This document shows, one piece after another, positions 43,450 through 54,314 of a DNA stretch of 64,000 bases. Source of the DNA: Saccharina japonica. Taxonomy: Eukaryota > Sar > Phaeophyceae > Laminariales > Laminariaceae. The translations under genes were made by a program, and so were the position numbers. The DNA is taken from NCBI GenBank assembly GCA_008828725.1, contig MEHQ01000481.1, positions 854,876 to 918,875 on the forward strand. Direction: 5' to 3'. The first letter of the stretch is position 1. Every line of letters begins with the position of its first letter. The notes beneath the pieces are model-generated. The model was given only the letters and a program-made list of their open reading frames with translations, was not told the origin of the DNA and searched no databases.

Positions 43450-43890
43450 CGTACACGGTATGCATGCGGTGTGTGCCCTCCCGCGGGGTCTTTTTTTGTT
43501 TCGAATACAGCAGTGGCGGGGTATTGTTTCCTTTTCGAGTACTAAAGTTTACTCGTATATATTATACAGCAAACTGTGCCGGCCTAATGTTTTTGTTTCG
43601 CCTAAAGCAGTATACCTCACTTTACCGTATCACGTGGTAGTATATATGATGCCATGATGTCATAATACCTTACTTGGAGTATGATACCACGTGGTAGTTT
43701 ATAAGAGTATATCTGGTACCTGGTATGTACTGCTGTACGTATTATATAACATAGTATACTATACCTGACATCCGGTACCACGTGGAGTTGCGCTGACCCA
43801 CATTTTATGCGAGTATTGTTTTATGTTTTTGTTCTACTTTCCTTTCTGCTGAAAGTGATCTGATTGGTTGATACCTGGTACATACAAGGT
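43450..43890. other. No gene supported
   Basis: CACGTGGTAGT and ACCACGTGG words recur at 43632, 43687 and 43778. Nothing else of note. Confidence 0.4.
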
Positions 43891-44091
43891 ATCCATACTG
43901 CTTGACATACTGCTTGACGTACTGCTTGAAGTAGATACCGGTACCAGTAGACGGGGTTATCCATACTGCTTGACATACTGCTTGACGTACTGCTTGAAGT
44001 AGATACCGGTACCAGTAGACGGGGTTATCCATACTGCTTGACATACTGCTTGACGTACTGCTTGAAGTAGATACTGGTACCAGTAGACGTG
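43891..44091. repeat. Three tandem 68-bp units
   Basis: Units start at 43891, 43959 and 44027 (ATCCATACTGCTTGACATAC) and contain an inner 12-base repeat TACTGCTTGACG. Each ends GATACCGGTACCAGTAGACG. The - strand frames coding KQYVKQYVKQYG are by-products of the 12-base unit. Confidence 0.9.
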
Positions 44092-45177
44092 GAGTTGTGC
44101 TGCCCCACAACTTTTTTAATGTTGTACTGCTGTTGTACTGACTGCTGTACTGACTGTACGTCGTATTGGTTGGTAGTCATCTGATTGCGATGTATTTGGC
44201 ACGACTGAAGTCTCGGTGGTTCGCCTTGCTTGCGTGATTGCTGTCGATAGTCGACAGCAGGCAGAGGCATCCTTTTGGTACGTCAGTTTTATCATTTCTG
44301 AGAGATGCTCTCAATTTTCAGTCTGTTGCGATATACTATGTACGTAAATAAACGGCAAAAAAGAGGGCTCACACTCACTGCGCCACCTATTAATAGGGAG
44401 AAACTAAAGTATTATTCCTATTATATTATGTTATATTATATTATATAGTATTTTTGTCTGACATTTCTGCACGCTCTGTTGAATGTACGGATAGTGCTAT
44501 TAACAGTCTTACATTCCATGCACGGGCAGTATTCATCTATTAATACTGATGTTTGCTGTTGATAGCGGTAGTCTAGACACTACGTCGCTGTGGTAAGATC
44601 ATTACACGATTTTATATCGTAATGTTTGTTAGAAGGGATGCCCTCGTACTTCTAAGGGATGCCCTATGATACTGCTGTACCACAACAGTAGCCTACTCAG
44701 TAGCCTACTGAGTCAAGCCAGTAGGCTAGTATTGGAAAGTTATCCCTTGTAACCAAGACACCGTTATTCACGGCCAGTGCAGCCGAAGGAGAAACACTGT
44801 TTGTAAATAAGCACAATCATTATTGGGCTTATCTATACCGGTCTTGTTATTAGTACAGCAGCAGTATTATATACAGTAGGGTTAGGGTATAGTATAATAC
44901 CATGCAATAGCTCGATAACATGCACCGGTGTGAATCAGAGATTCACTGACTTGTGTTGTACTTACTCGCCATTTGTCACGGGCAATATTTGTCCGTGTCC
45001 GTGTGTTAATAGTTTCGTGTGTGGCAATGGCAATAACACGCTTACCAGGTACAGTGCATGCACCGACCACGTCGATATATTGTGCGTATGTATATACAAT
45101 CTGCTCCTTCACAAATTATGACGGGCGCAGACCGCGAGTAGGATATACATTGGGGAATTTCATCAATGAATGCATGA
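44092..45177. other. No gene supported
   Basis: Anonymous. CAGTAGCCTACT and AGTAGGCTA inverted words lie near 44692-44727, and AGTAGGGTTAGGGTATAG near 44876. Confidence 0.4.
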
Positions 45178-45438
45178 TTTGGGCAACATGCATGCGCGGA
45201 CTATTGGACGGACGAAGTTTTGTATTGGTACTTCGGAGACTCGGATGGATACTTCACGGTCGCCCCGAAAACCGAGATTAAAGTGCACAGCAGTCACGAG
45301 GGTTTGCTTGGTCGTGAGCCCCGAGTTGAATTATGGGCAGATTGGGCGGGGTGTTGTTTGTTTACACGATTTGTGACGTGTGTGGCATGCGTGCGTGTGT
45401 GCCTCGTCGAGGATACAGTAGGCGGGCAATGTCGATAA
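45178..45438 (+). other. Protein-like open stretch, possibly a degenerate exon
   Basis: One frame reads ADYWTDEVLYWYFGDSDGYF then TVAPKTEIKVHSSHEGLLG. It looks more protein-like than chance; the Y-F-G-D-x-D-G-Y-F pattern is reminiscent of Cache-type sensor domains. No acceptor fits, a TGA lies directly upstream, and the end degenerates into Cys/Val runs. Function not assigned. Confidence 0.2.
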
Positions 45439-47386
45439 ATATAACGTATTGCTTGGGCAGCAGTACAAACGCTTCGTACCAGATAAGATTATGTCAGCTG
45501 TAGTCACCTACCAGGTAGGCGACTAGGGTATCGAGTAAGCACACCTCGACGCATGCAGACGGATATCAGAAGCGACGAACCCAACAGGCGGATGAGATGG
45601 ATAACCCTAAGAATGCTCGTCAGGGTGAAGGTTAGAGCCGGGGGAAGGGGGAGGGGGGGGTGGCACGAGCAAGGCTCGCCCTGTGAACCCAACCCGAGTC
45701 ACAGCGAATGAACCGCTGGACTTGGGAGGTTTTCGAGGGCAATTAATACAGCTCAACAGGCAGCAAGAGAAGTTAGATTTGACAAAAGTGATCGTTGATG
45801 GAGACTGTACAGCACTGTACAGTAAGTACAGTAGGTTTCATCACGCCCGTTAAGCTCGGGCCACGACCCACCTGCGGTGTGCCTGTGTCGCGCACTGCAG
45901 TCGACACGCCTTTTCCTTTCCGTTGAGTGCACCCCACGGGTCTCCTTTCCCCTGCAGCAAAGGGCGAGGTTGGCAGGTCCCCTATTCAATTTCCAGGGTG
46001 GGCGCGTGAACGGGCATATGAACACGCCGCACACCGGCGGTGGTCCTCTCAGCGACCAGCGAAGCCAGCGAGAGCCTTGCTCAATTTCGCAGAGGCTACA
46101 TACATGACTGGGACTAGCTAGCTAGCACCACGCGTAAAAAGTTGCTCCCCCCCCCGCCTGCGCCTGTGGCCGTACTTCTGCTGTGGGGCGGGTGTACCCC
46201 TTTGTGCCCGCTGTCCTTCTACAAAACTTCACGATGGCCACTTGGTGGAAGACCCCTTTTTTGTGAACGGAGCTATGGGAACTTGGAACCATAACGCCTT
46301 CCATATGCCATGGACGTTGCCTTGCGTGTGCTGGCAGCAGACATGGATTCTATTGGTTGGCTATACATGTACTGCTGTTCCTGGGTAATACATGTGTACG
46401 TACGACCAGGCTGTTCTTTTTCGAAAAACTTGACACTCATATTGCAGCATATTATATGGTTTTATGAATATGATATAGCGGCCACTTTCCCGTCGAATGT
46501 TCCGGGCCGGAATTCCGAAGACCCAACAGCCCCAATGGCGCTTGCTATGGCGCTTGCTGCACCCTTTTGCAGCTAGGTTGAACCTTAGAGCAATCCCCAG
46601 GGTGCTTCTTAGAATACAAGCACCGCTCATGGGGAGTGACGTACGGTATGTGGTGTCGCCAGGAGTCTCAGTGCGCAAGTAGTGCAAGTAGTGCAATTGC
46701 TATGTTTGTGGCGAGATATACGCGCCGTCGCCTTGTGATACGTGCTGTTGCACGTATGAGGTTGTGCCGATTTTCGACCTTCTGGTCCCATTGTTGTGCT
46801 TGCATCTTCATGATGGTGGTGATGATCATCATCATGTATATCACATCATTAATAGCTCACTTGCCTCCTGTAATGTAGCAAAACAGGCCTTGAAAAAAAA
46901 TGTCTCTATGGAAGAAAACAAGCTCACCCTACCCCTAACCCATGTACGAAATACCATACTAGACTATTAATAAAGGTGCACCGCATGTGTGCATCACTTG
47001 TTTCCGTATGGTCATGGCCATTTTTCGCGAGTCACGTGGGTGCGGCAAACAACGCTTTCCAGCCACTGATGCAACTTAAAATCGAATCTCGAAATTGCTG
47101 GTAGGAACGTGCAAGGTCGCCCTTCGACACAACTGCTATCGGATTGTCGCGAAGAACAATGACGCTACGCATTTACATCACAAGAAGTAATTCAGTTGTG
47201 TACGCCACAACAACGTAAAAATTGAGCTTGGCAAAACATATCAACATTGTCAACATATCACATTGTGAATATATCACATGCTGGCTTTTACTGCAGCCAG
47301 GCATGCGCGGCTCATAAAACACGACAGCACGTCACACGTAGAAGTAAGACGGAGATCGTCAACGGAGAAGGCGGAGATCACGTAGA
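45439..47386. other. No gene supported
   Basis: A purine-rich G tract (GGGGGAAGGGGGAGGGGGGG) is at about 45640-45660. A good-looking acceptor (TTTCCCCTGCAG) at about 45956 opens a frame of about 50 codons, but no matching donor or family was found. ATC triplets lie near 46826-46835. Confidence 0.4.
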
Positions 47387-47520
47387 CCATTCCAAGATCT
47401 GTGGAGCACCCCCGTGTTCTTCGTGACGTTTCGGCATTTACCACTCGGAATCCTCTCGCCCTCATTCCGTTTATCTCTTCGAAGCTCATGCGTGCTGGTC
47501 TTGGAAAGCTCTCGACGCTG
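47387..47520 (+). CDS. Candidate upstream exon of the CRAL-TRIO gene
   Basis: After ACGTAG the frame reads TIPRSVEHPRVLRDV, FISSKLMRAGLGKLSTL and ends at a good donor (GACGCTG then GTAAGA) in phase 0. That matches the phase of the exon at 48126. A start at ATG 47488 would give MRAGLGKLSTL joined to VLAGLSD. Phase agreement and the donor are the only support; there is no domain here. Confidence 0.35.
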
Positions 47521-48125
47521 GTAAGACCCTCACTCACGGCCGATCGCAACCCCCAATAGTCCCACCAACCCGCGATCCCGAGTCAGCGATGATTCAGCTC
47601 ATCCAGGCGTTTGGTTTCCACTTCCGGCGGTTTTGTATCAGCCACAGTAGTCCGAGACGTCCCCTTTGAAGGAACATATCCTCAGCTCTTGACGAGAAGG
47701 CTTGCAGGGTACCTACTAATAACGCGGGTTAGCCCCCAAAGCGGACTGGGCTGTACCTTCTTAGAACAATACGTGCTTTTTTTGGTGTGCACAGGATTTC
47801 CTGCTGTATCGTTGGGCGACTGCAATCTCCACCGATCGTAGTCTCGCTGGCCCCAAGATGAGCAACGTGGTCACATCGTGCTTACCGAGTCTCGCTCGGG
47901 TAGAAGGCCGGTGAAACAAAGAGACAGCGTCAGCTGTAACCACGCTTCCCGTTTTGTTTCGGTACGTTTTCTAGCGATTTTGCTTTCGTGCCGCTCGCGG
48001 TTATCATACATAAGGTAATTCATGTCTGTCATCCAGAGTTTTACCCTCCCCCTCGTTTACTGTTTTTTTCTAACTCTGTTTGACGCCTTTTCTCCTTTCC
48101 CACACGTGGCATGGTTGGCAAGCAG

Positions 48126-48206
48126 GTCCTAGCGGGCCTATCGGACGTCCAGCTCAAGTTCATGAACTCGGCTGGCCCGGAGGAGAGGGACAGGTTACTT
48201 CTTCAG
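48126..48206 (+). CDS. CRAL-TRIO gene, exon A
   Basis: Codes VLAGLSDVQLKFMNSAGPEE and RDRLLLQ, then donor GTGTGG in phase 0. AG 48124-48125 is preceded by CTAAC and a long pyrimidine tract, so I favour an acceptor. An ATG at 48111 is in frame and is the alternative start. Confidence 0.75.
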
Positions 48207-50603
48207 GTGTGGTGCCGCGCTAAAAACGAAACTAGCCTCCGAAGCGGCGTGGTGTAATTTTGTTTTGGCATGATGCAACTTTTTTGTTTTGTTTTTTGTG
48301 TGAGAGCCATGAGCTGCTGCCCCAGGGCCAGCATACCACGGGATGTTTTGGATTTATGTATGACAGTCTGGTACGTAGTGCGATTGGATGCGATGCTGTA
48401 GTTGCAATTCTGTGCCGCCGCTAACCGCGTTTCGCGCGACGCCCTTCCTGCCCTGGCACTAATTAGAGCGCGCACGAAAGCATAGGCTTCCGCGAAGACA
48501 CGAGCAGGACACTTTAAAATATTGACGGCAAGGCTTAGGTAGCAGCTCGGCAGGTTCAACATTCCTAATTTAGGTCGATGTACGTATAATATGATAGTAT
48601 CTACCGGCGCCTTTTATCGTTCTGTCCGGAAATGTAAAGAGCGTTAGGGTATTAACCCTAAGATATAGGGATACATTAGTTTCCAAACGGTCCTTACATG
48701 CCGAGACAAAGTGGCACTATTAATAGTCATTGCCATTGTGTGTGTGCTCTTACTCTTACGAGGCTTGTATTTGCAGCGTAACGTCAACCTCTCGCCTGTT
48801 TTGGTGCCAGGCACACTGGTTTGGCATATTTTGTCGACCGCTTCTCTCTCGCGGCGCCAGAGGAACCTAAACCGCCCACCTTAACTGCACTCATCCTCTC
48901 CGCCCTGGCCCGAAGCTGTCCTTGACCGCTTTCGAATGGTGCATATTGGTACACATTTTGGGGCCCGAACTAGTGTAGTTGTTATTGTGGCTGATTATTT
49001 GATTATTTGCACGATTAGTACAAGGCGTAACGCTGACCCTAAGGCTCACCCTAACCGTCTTGACGCTATCATACCCTGACCCTACAGCATGTTTGCCGTA
49101 ACGCTAACCCTAACGATACAAATCTAACAGCTACGTTCGTAATACTCTTGCGCTCACTTCGCTCGCCTTGTTAAAAAACGTGTATTGCCATTGACGATGT
49201 TTGCGAACGTTTGCTGCTGTGTGTAATACTGTTGTATGCAGTGTTTGCGGTATGCTGGTATGATATAGGTATATATGTACCCTCAAGGCGTCTAAAAGCG
49301 AATCGCTTCCCAAAGCCTCGAACTCGATTGCCATTGTTGACACCGCGCGAACGTGTACATACGGTGTGTGCTGTTGTGTGTGCTGGTGTGTGTGCAGTGC
49401 TTGGAGTACGCGAACGGAGACATGCAACAGGCGACGAAGGTCTGCAGCACTTTCTGCAACTTCCGGCTGACGCAAGGCTGGGGCCTGGTGCTGTCTGCCG
49501 CCGAGCTGGAGGGGCCTTTGAGAAGCAGGGTCCACACCTTGACCGAACAGACGGACAGGTGACAAACTCACACACTTACGCCGTGCGGGCAGACCCTTAC
49601 TCGAGTTCATTATGCGAGGTCTTAGTAGGGGGGGGGGGGGTACGTTTAGGCCGAAAGCAATGGCCATCGTGTGATAGTGGTGACGGTATTTATGTAGTTA
49701 CGACTGAGGGCCTAACCAATATCGTTGCGCTCCCATTTAAGGCTTTAAGGGTATTAGTCGTTGCAAGTTAAAGGTAAGGGCCTACCAGGGTATACATAAA
49801 TACATATCAGGTACGAATAATAGCCTAGGGGATCGTTTACCTCTTTCCTGAGGTATTTTATACCTTCTGCTCAAACTTGCTTTTTCGTGCGGGGTATCTC
49901 GTAGAGCTAGCAGCCCCTGCACCGTACCAGACATATATAGTATACACAGTATACCACCCTGCACCGTACCAGACATATGCAGTATACACAGTATACCAGT
50001 GTAGCATGGCAAGGAAGCCGTTTGGCCGGGCTGGCTTGGCTTGGCTGGGCTTGGCTTGCGCCGAATAAAATGCCTAGGCGAGCAAACAAATCCGGGCCCT
50101 GGCGTTGGTTTGAAGGGATGATTTAAGGATGCTACTGCAGTTCTTGCCCTTATCTCCGCGACCTCTTTGGATCGTATCGTATCATATATCATTCACATCA
50201 TATGATACGTGCGAGCGTATACAAATATGTACCAGTATCAGTATCACTATTGATTGCTTATCAAGAAGGCTTGTTTGTGTGGAGCATTTTGCGAAGTTTG
50301 AGCTGGGTGAGGGTGTTGTTTGGGTTAAGCTTTGCGAGGCAAGGGTGTGTGCTGGGTGGGCGCCAAAAGCAGCATGCTCCTGTACTAGACTAACCCTGCG
50401 CCCCTCGGGTTCCCTCGTTTTTGTTCTTGTGTTTGGCTGGCTGCTGGTTTTGTCCAGGTTCGGGCGAGGCATCATTACCTTTTCTCCGGGCAGACTGGAC
50501 ATGAGAAACGCGTCGCCCGAGGCGTACCACAAGATGCTGTGCTACGTTCTGCAAGAGGTATGTATTATAATGTGTTATAAGGCCCGAGGCAACAGCCGTG
50601 CCG

Positions 50604-50649
<46 letters not shown>

Positions 50650-53600
50650 TGGTAGCCCCCCTCGAAGCATGCAGATGTCAGATACGTTTTTTTCCCCCCT
50701 CATAATCGTGCACGCGCCTGGCAGATCCTTGCCGATTTTTGACGTAGCAGTCGACTTTTTGGCCCGAGCGCATACTCCTACATACCGCTGTATCATAGGT
50801 TTTGTTGTTTTTGTTGTAGCATTTCAGGCATCGCCATAGTCCGTGGTGGCAACACGAGACAGGCAGGTTCCAACAACTCTGGAGTGGAACAACACCTTAA
50901 AAATAAAGTTGAACAAAATGGTAGAGACACAATCGTAGCTGAAGCAAATCTTACACCTCAGACAAGGAAAACAAGTGAGCTTGAGCGTACGTACGTATGA
51001 GATAGGTACGTTGTGCAGTTTGCAACGTAAACCTAAAATAGCTTGCTCCAGTTGTGATTGTTTTGTCAACGCAGTAGATGAGACCCACGAATGCTGCTGC
51101 TGCTGCTACTGCTGCTAACCGTTGCTAACCGTTGCTACCGCTGCTGCTGCTTTACGCTCTTCAGGTTTTGAAGAAGCAGGACTTCCAGAAGAAGGGTATC
51201 GTGCTCTTGGTGGATGCGAGGGGCGTGGGCTTCGGTCTCCTGAGGCATTTTGTCTGTGAGTGCGGTTGTTCCTGATATCATGTGCCAGGCACCTCGTTTG
51301 TCGATTGCGCCACTCGTGCTAAGGCGCCGTCTCTGCCTTTATCTCGCGTCATTTTCTAGAGGCATCGCAGAGGCATTCCAGAGGTATTCCAGAGGTGTTC
51401 TAGAGTTAGAGGGGTTGAAAAAGGTGCCTACATTTCCTCGATTTCCTAGCTTCGAGAGACCTACACTGCAGTGAGTAGACTATACACCTGACCAAAAACC
51501 GACTTTTGAGAGGCGCTGTTCACGCAACACGGTGAAAAATCTCATGGGTTTGGCATAAGAAACAGGATACCAAAAACCGACCTCGAGAGACGTTACACGC
51601 AAAACAATGAAAAATCTCATGGGTTTGGCATAATAACCAGAATACCCAAAACCGACTTCGAGAGACGTTGATACACGCAACAGGATGAAAAATCCCATGG
51701 GTTTGGCATAAGAAACAGAATACCAAAAACCGACTTCGGGAAACGTTGTTACACGCAACACAATGAAAAATCTCATGGGTTTGGCATAAGGAAGAAACAG
51801 AATATTAGTATTAATAGTAATGCAAGCCTCAAATGGAAGTAGACATAGTTGGAAGTATATTTTGGGCAGATCCTGAATTGAGGAGCCTCGTGATCCAGAC
51901 AAGCCACCCATTTCGTTAGGGTTAGCTCCTCTACCGCAGTATGCCTCCATATGATACGTACGACATATACAGACAGGCTGCTGAAGTGATTTGGTTGAGC
52001 GTGTGTCGTGTCTGAAAAAACACCTGTCGTTATTTTCTCATTATTTTCTGGTTGTTGTATCGTTTGTTATTATGTCGTTATGATGCCGTCGTTCTTTTTG
52101 TTTGAGGGAGGTCGGGGGCATCTGGGTTGTAAGCGCCAAACGCCCCGACCTCTCCCAGGCGAACATCGGCGTCGATTCGCGCGACGTGGCGTGGTTGGCT
52201 TTAGTGCGCTTGCGTACTGCGATTGCACGCCCTGGTCCTACGTAGATACATGGCGGTGCCACTCACTGAGACGTTCATATTAATATGAGAAGTCAGATGC
52301 TCGGGGCAACGTTGCTCAGGTGCTGATCACTATCGCTTTCTTTCTCTGTCTGTCGCTCGCTCTCAACGCTTGCTTTTCCGTGCCGTGCCGTGTCTTGTCT
52401 TGCCTTGCCTTGCCATGGTTACAGTGGCCGACTACAAGCGGGGCTTGGGGATGCTGAGCGGGGCGTTTCCCGCGAAGTTGAAAGCCATACGCATCCTCCA
52501 CCCCAACCGCGCTCTTGCCTTGGCGCTGTCCATCGCCCTGCCTCTGCTGTCGCCCAAGATGAGAGCCAGGCAAGTAACACCATGGAATATTCCGACCCAA
52601 GCAGAACTGCGAACGACCACACAAGCCGTGGGGCGCAGGATTCGTTTTGGTTGATTGCTGCGATTGCTGCGTCGAGTCCGTGTTGTGAGAGGAGAGGAGA
52701 CTAACGATTCATGGGTCATGGCTCTAATCATGCCGCAAGAAAGAGACCAGTTACCGGTTTTGGGTCGTCTTTTGGGGTCCGTTTGCCTGACCCTAACCCT
52801 ACCCTCTCACGTTTTTTCTTGACCTATTGAGCTATGCTGTACCTGGTATACAGATAGTCTTCTGAGGGCTGATGCATTTTGTTGTTGTTGCTTCGCCTGT
52901 TTGTCGTGTTAATAGCGCTGTTTTAAGTGTTACTACTCGAACCGTAGTTGAGACCACAATAACAGTGCCAGCGTATGTAATTACCCATTGCCTACGGTGT
53001 GCCAGTGACTCGGGAGGCTGAGTACGCTGAGTAGACTGAGTACAGGCTAAGTAGTGCAGGACTGTAGGGGGGCGGTAGGCTATGCTATACGCAACTGTTG
53101 CATGTTAACCGATATGGGCCTGTAATCCGGTTTATTTCTACGAGTTTGTTCCGCACCTCGGCACACAGCAGCCCGGACATGATATTTCATACATATGCTA
53201 CACGTATTACCCTTTCATTTGAAGAGTTGTTTCGTACGTAAGAGGAATGATTTATTTTATTTTATTTTTTTTTATCCTCCGGCGGATGGGTCAAAATAAA
53301 GCTTACGCCCTCCAAAATAAAGATTGCTCGCGGGTTTTGTCGGCCACTTTCGACGCGTATGCGCTGCTCATCAGCTGCTCATACACCAGTAGTAGCACCA
53401 GCACGATGCTTGGGCCCTTCGTCGACAACTCACAGTCCAGCGCGACCACTAAACCGCTGACTCCATTCGATACGCTCGCTACTGGTCGCGACGACTGCGC
53501 TTTATTGACCCCCCTCTTCATTTTTGTGGCGATTTTGGCAAGTAGCGGTGACTATACGTTGGCATCCAGTTTTAATAGTACCGTATGGGACACTAGTTGA

Positions 53601-54314
53601 CTTACGTATAATATGCGCCTCCTTTGGAGACGCACTCCACGGTTCAGGGGCAAACAAACCTCTTGGAATTTTGAGACGAGTCGTTTTGGCAGAAGGGTTA
53701 AGACACTCTTCATTTTTTTATTGAGCCAGGCCCATTTTTTTGTGCGCGGCAGGTTGTGCCCGACGCTAATTTCAGTATAAACATTTTTTATTTATTTTGT
53801 ACGTTTCGTAGAAAAGTCGAATCGATTTTCTTTTAATGCCCGATTTCGTAAGGCACTTCTCATTATGGTAGTGCTGTATAGTGCTGTTGCTATACTATTA
53901 GTACAACGTAGCTGTTGCGTGCTGTACCGAACATGATGCGTAGTATATATCACACTTGGAAGTTGCATCATGCTACGTATTATACGTACGCATGTATATA
54001 CCGGTAAGAGCTGTTGGGATATTTTTGATGATGATGATGATGATGATGTAACTATTAATGTGATGGTGTGCTGTTGACTCCGCGTCCTGATGTCACCAAG
54101 TTTCCCTGAAATTAATTCGCGCAATTCGTCTCCTGTTCTCCGCACGAGCAGGGTGGAGGTTGTGGCGGGCGACAGGGCGAGGGACGGTAGCTTCTCCAGA
54201 AACCTGGCAGATCCTTCTGCGTTACCGATGGAGCTCAGCATCGGTGGCAGCTGGGCGGGGTCTCAGTTTTTCTGGGACAGATGGATCGCGGAAAGGCTCG
54301 GGAGGTCAAAGTGA
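48126..54314 (+). CDS. CRAL-TRIO (Sec14-like) lipid-binding protein gene, six exons
   Basis: Exons: 48126-48206, 49398-49558, 50458-50557, 51165-51255, 52425-52569, 54152-54314. All junction phases agree, giving 246 residues from 48126, or 251 if an in-frame ATG at 48111 is the start. Order: helical N part (DRLLLQCLEYANGDMQQATK), then the lipid-binding domain with GRLDMRNASPEAYHKMLCYV, the strand GIVLLVDARGVGF, and FPAKLKAIRILHPN, which matches the family pattern in which the protein slides into a P-x-x-x-x-x-I helix-strand step. It ends ...RWIAERLGRSK, stop TGA 54312-54314. The family moves or senses hydrophobic ligands (phosphoinositides, tocopherol, retinoids); the ligand cannot be told here. 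CTAAC plus a pyrimidine tract before 48126 looks like an intron end, so an upstream exon is likely. The last intron has a GC donor. Orientation is convergent with COQ8. Confidence 0.85.
49398..49558 (+). CDS. CRAL-TRIO gene, exon B
   Basis: Acceptor TGTGTGTGCAG, then CLEYANGDMQQATKVC, FCNFRLTQGWGLVLSAAELE and HTLTEQTD. The donor is GGACAG then GTGACA, leaving two bases (AG) of a split Arg codon. It corresponds to the N-terminal helices of the family fold. Confidence 0.85.
50458..50557 (+). CDS. CRAL-TRIO gene, exon C
   Basis: Acceptor TTTTGTCCAG. The first G completes the Arg codon; then FGRGIITFSPGRLDMRN and ASPEAYHKMLCYVLQE, donor GAG then GTATGT, phase 0. The G-R-L-D-M-R-N segment matches the GR.D.RN start of the lipid-binding domain. 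Confidence 0.9.
50605..50650 (+). repeat. (ATT)n microsatellite in an intron
   Basis: About fifteen ATT triplets just downstream of exon C of the CRAL-TRIO gene, within its third intron. Confidence 0.95.
51165..51255 (+). CDS. CRAL-TRIO gene, exon D
   Basis: Acceptor TACGCTCTTCAG, then VLKKQDFQKKGIVLLVDARG and VGFGLLRHFV, donor TCT then GTGAGT, leaving one base. The hydrophobic strand ending in D-A-R-G is the central strand of the fold (usually D..G). Confidence 0.9.
51489..51797. repeat. Four tandem units of 76-79 bp inside an intron
   Basis: CATGGGTTTGGCATAA recurs near 51545, 51621, 51698 and 51777, with ACCGACTTCGAGAGACGTT and CACGCAA between. It lies in the intron between exons D and E. 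On the - strand a 156-codon frame reads repeated YAKPMRFFI.LRV units. Because the unit length varies the frame shifts between units, so coding is doubtful. Confidence 0.85.
52425..52569 (+). CDS. CRAL-TRIO gene, exon E, followed by a GC donor
   Basis: Acceptor CATGGTTACAG. The split Leu codon is completed, then ADYKRGLGMLSGAFPAKLKA, IRILHPNRALALALSIALPL and LSPKMRA. The exon ends AGCCAG then GCAAGT, the classic GC-AG donor; no GT donor nearby keeps the frame to the next exon. Two bases remain for a split Arg codon. Confidence 0.85.
53265..53600 (+). other. Open frame inside the GC-AG intron
   Basis: After a T-rich run the frame reads RRMGQNKAYALQNKDCSRVL, continues through Ser/Thr-rich sequence, PFDTLATGRDDCALLTPLFI, and stops at TAG. 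It has fair third-position G/C and a hydrophobic stretch. It ends without donor or acceptor support. It may be chance, an insertion remnant or an alternative exon. No family is recognised. Confidence 0.2.
54027..54048 (+). repeat. (GAT)7 microsatellite
   Basis: Seven GAT triplets about 100 bases upstream of the last CRAL-TRIO exon, within the intron. Confidence 0.9.
54152..54314 (+). CDS. CRAL-TRIO gene, last exon F
   Basis: Acceptor CGCACGAGCAG. G completes Arg, then VEVVAGDRARDGSFSRNLAD, PSALPMELSIGGSW and QFFWDRWIAERLGRSK, TGA. It joins exon E as KMRAR-VEVV, the strand expected after the K-x-R-x-R segment in this family. No obvious poly(A) signal was identified. Confidence 0.85.

Noticed and set aside
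49131..49771. Frames of 178 (-) and 186 (+) codons
   Set aside because: Shadows of CRAL-TRIO exon B in other frames.
50129..50839. 236-codon + frame
   Set aside because: It is exon C of the CRAL-TRIO gene read through into both introns; only 50458-50557 is supported.
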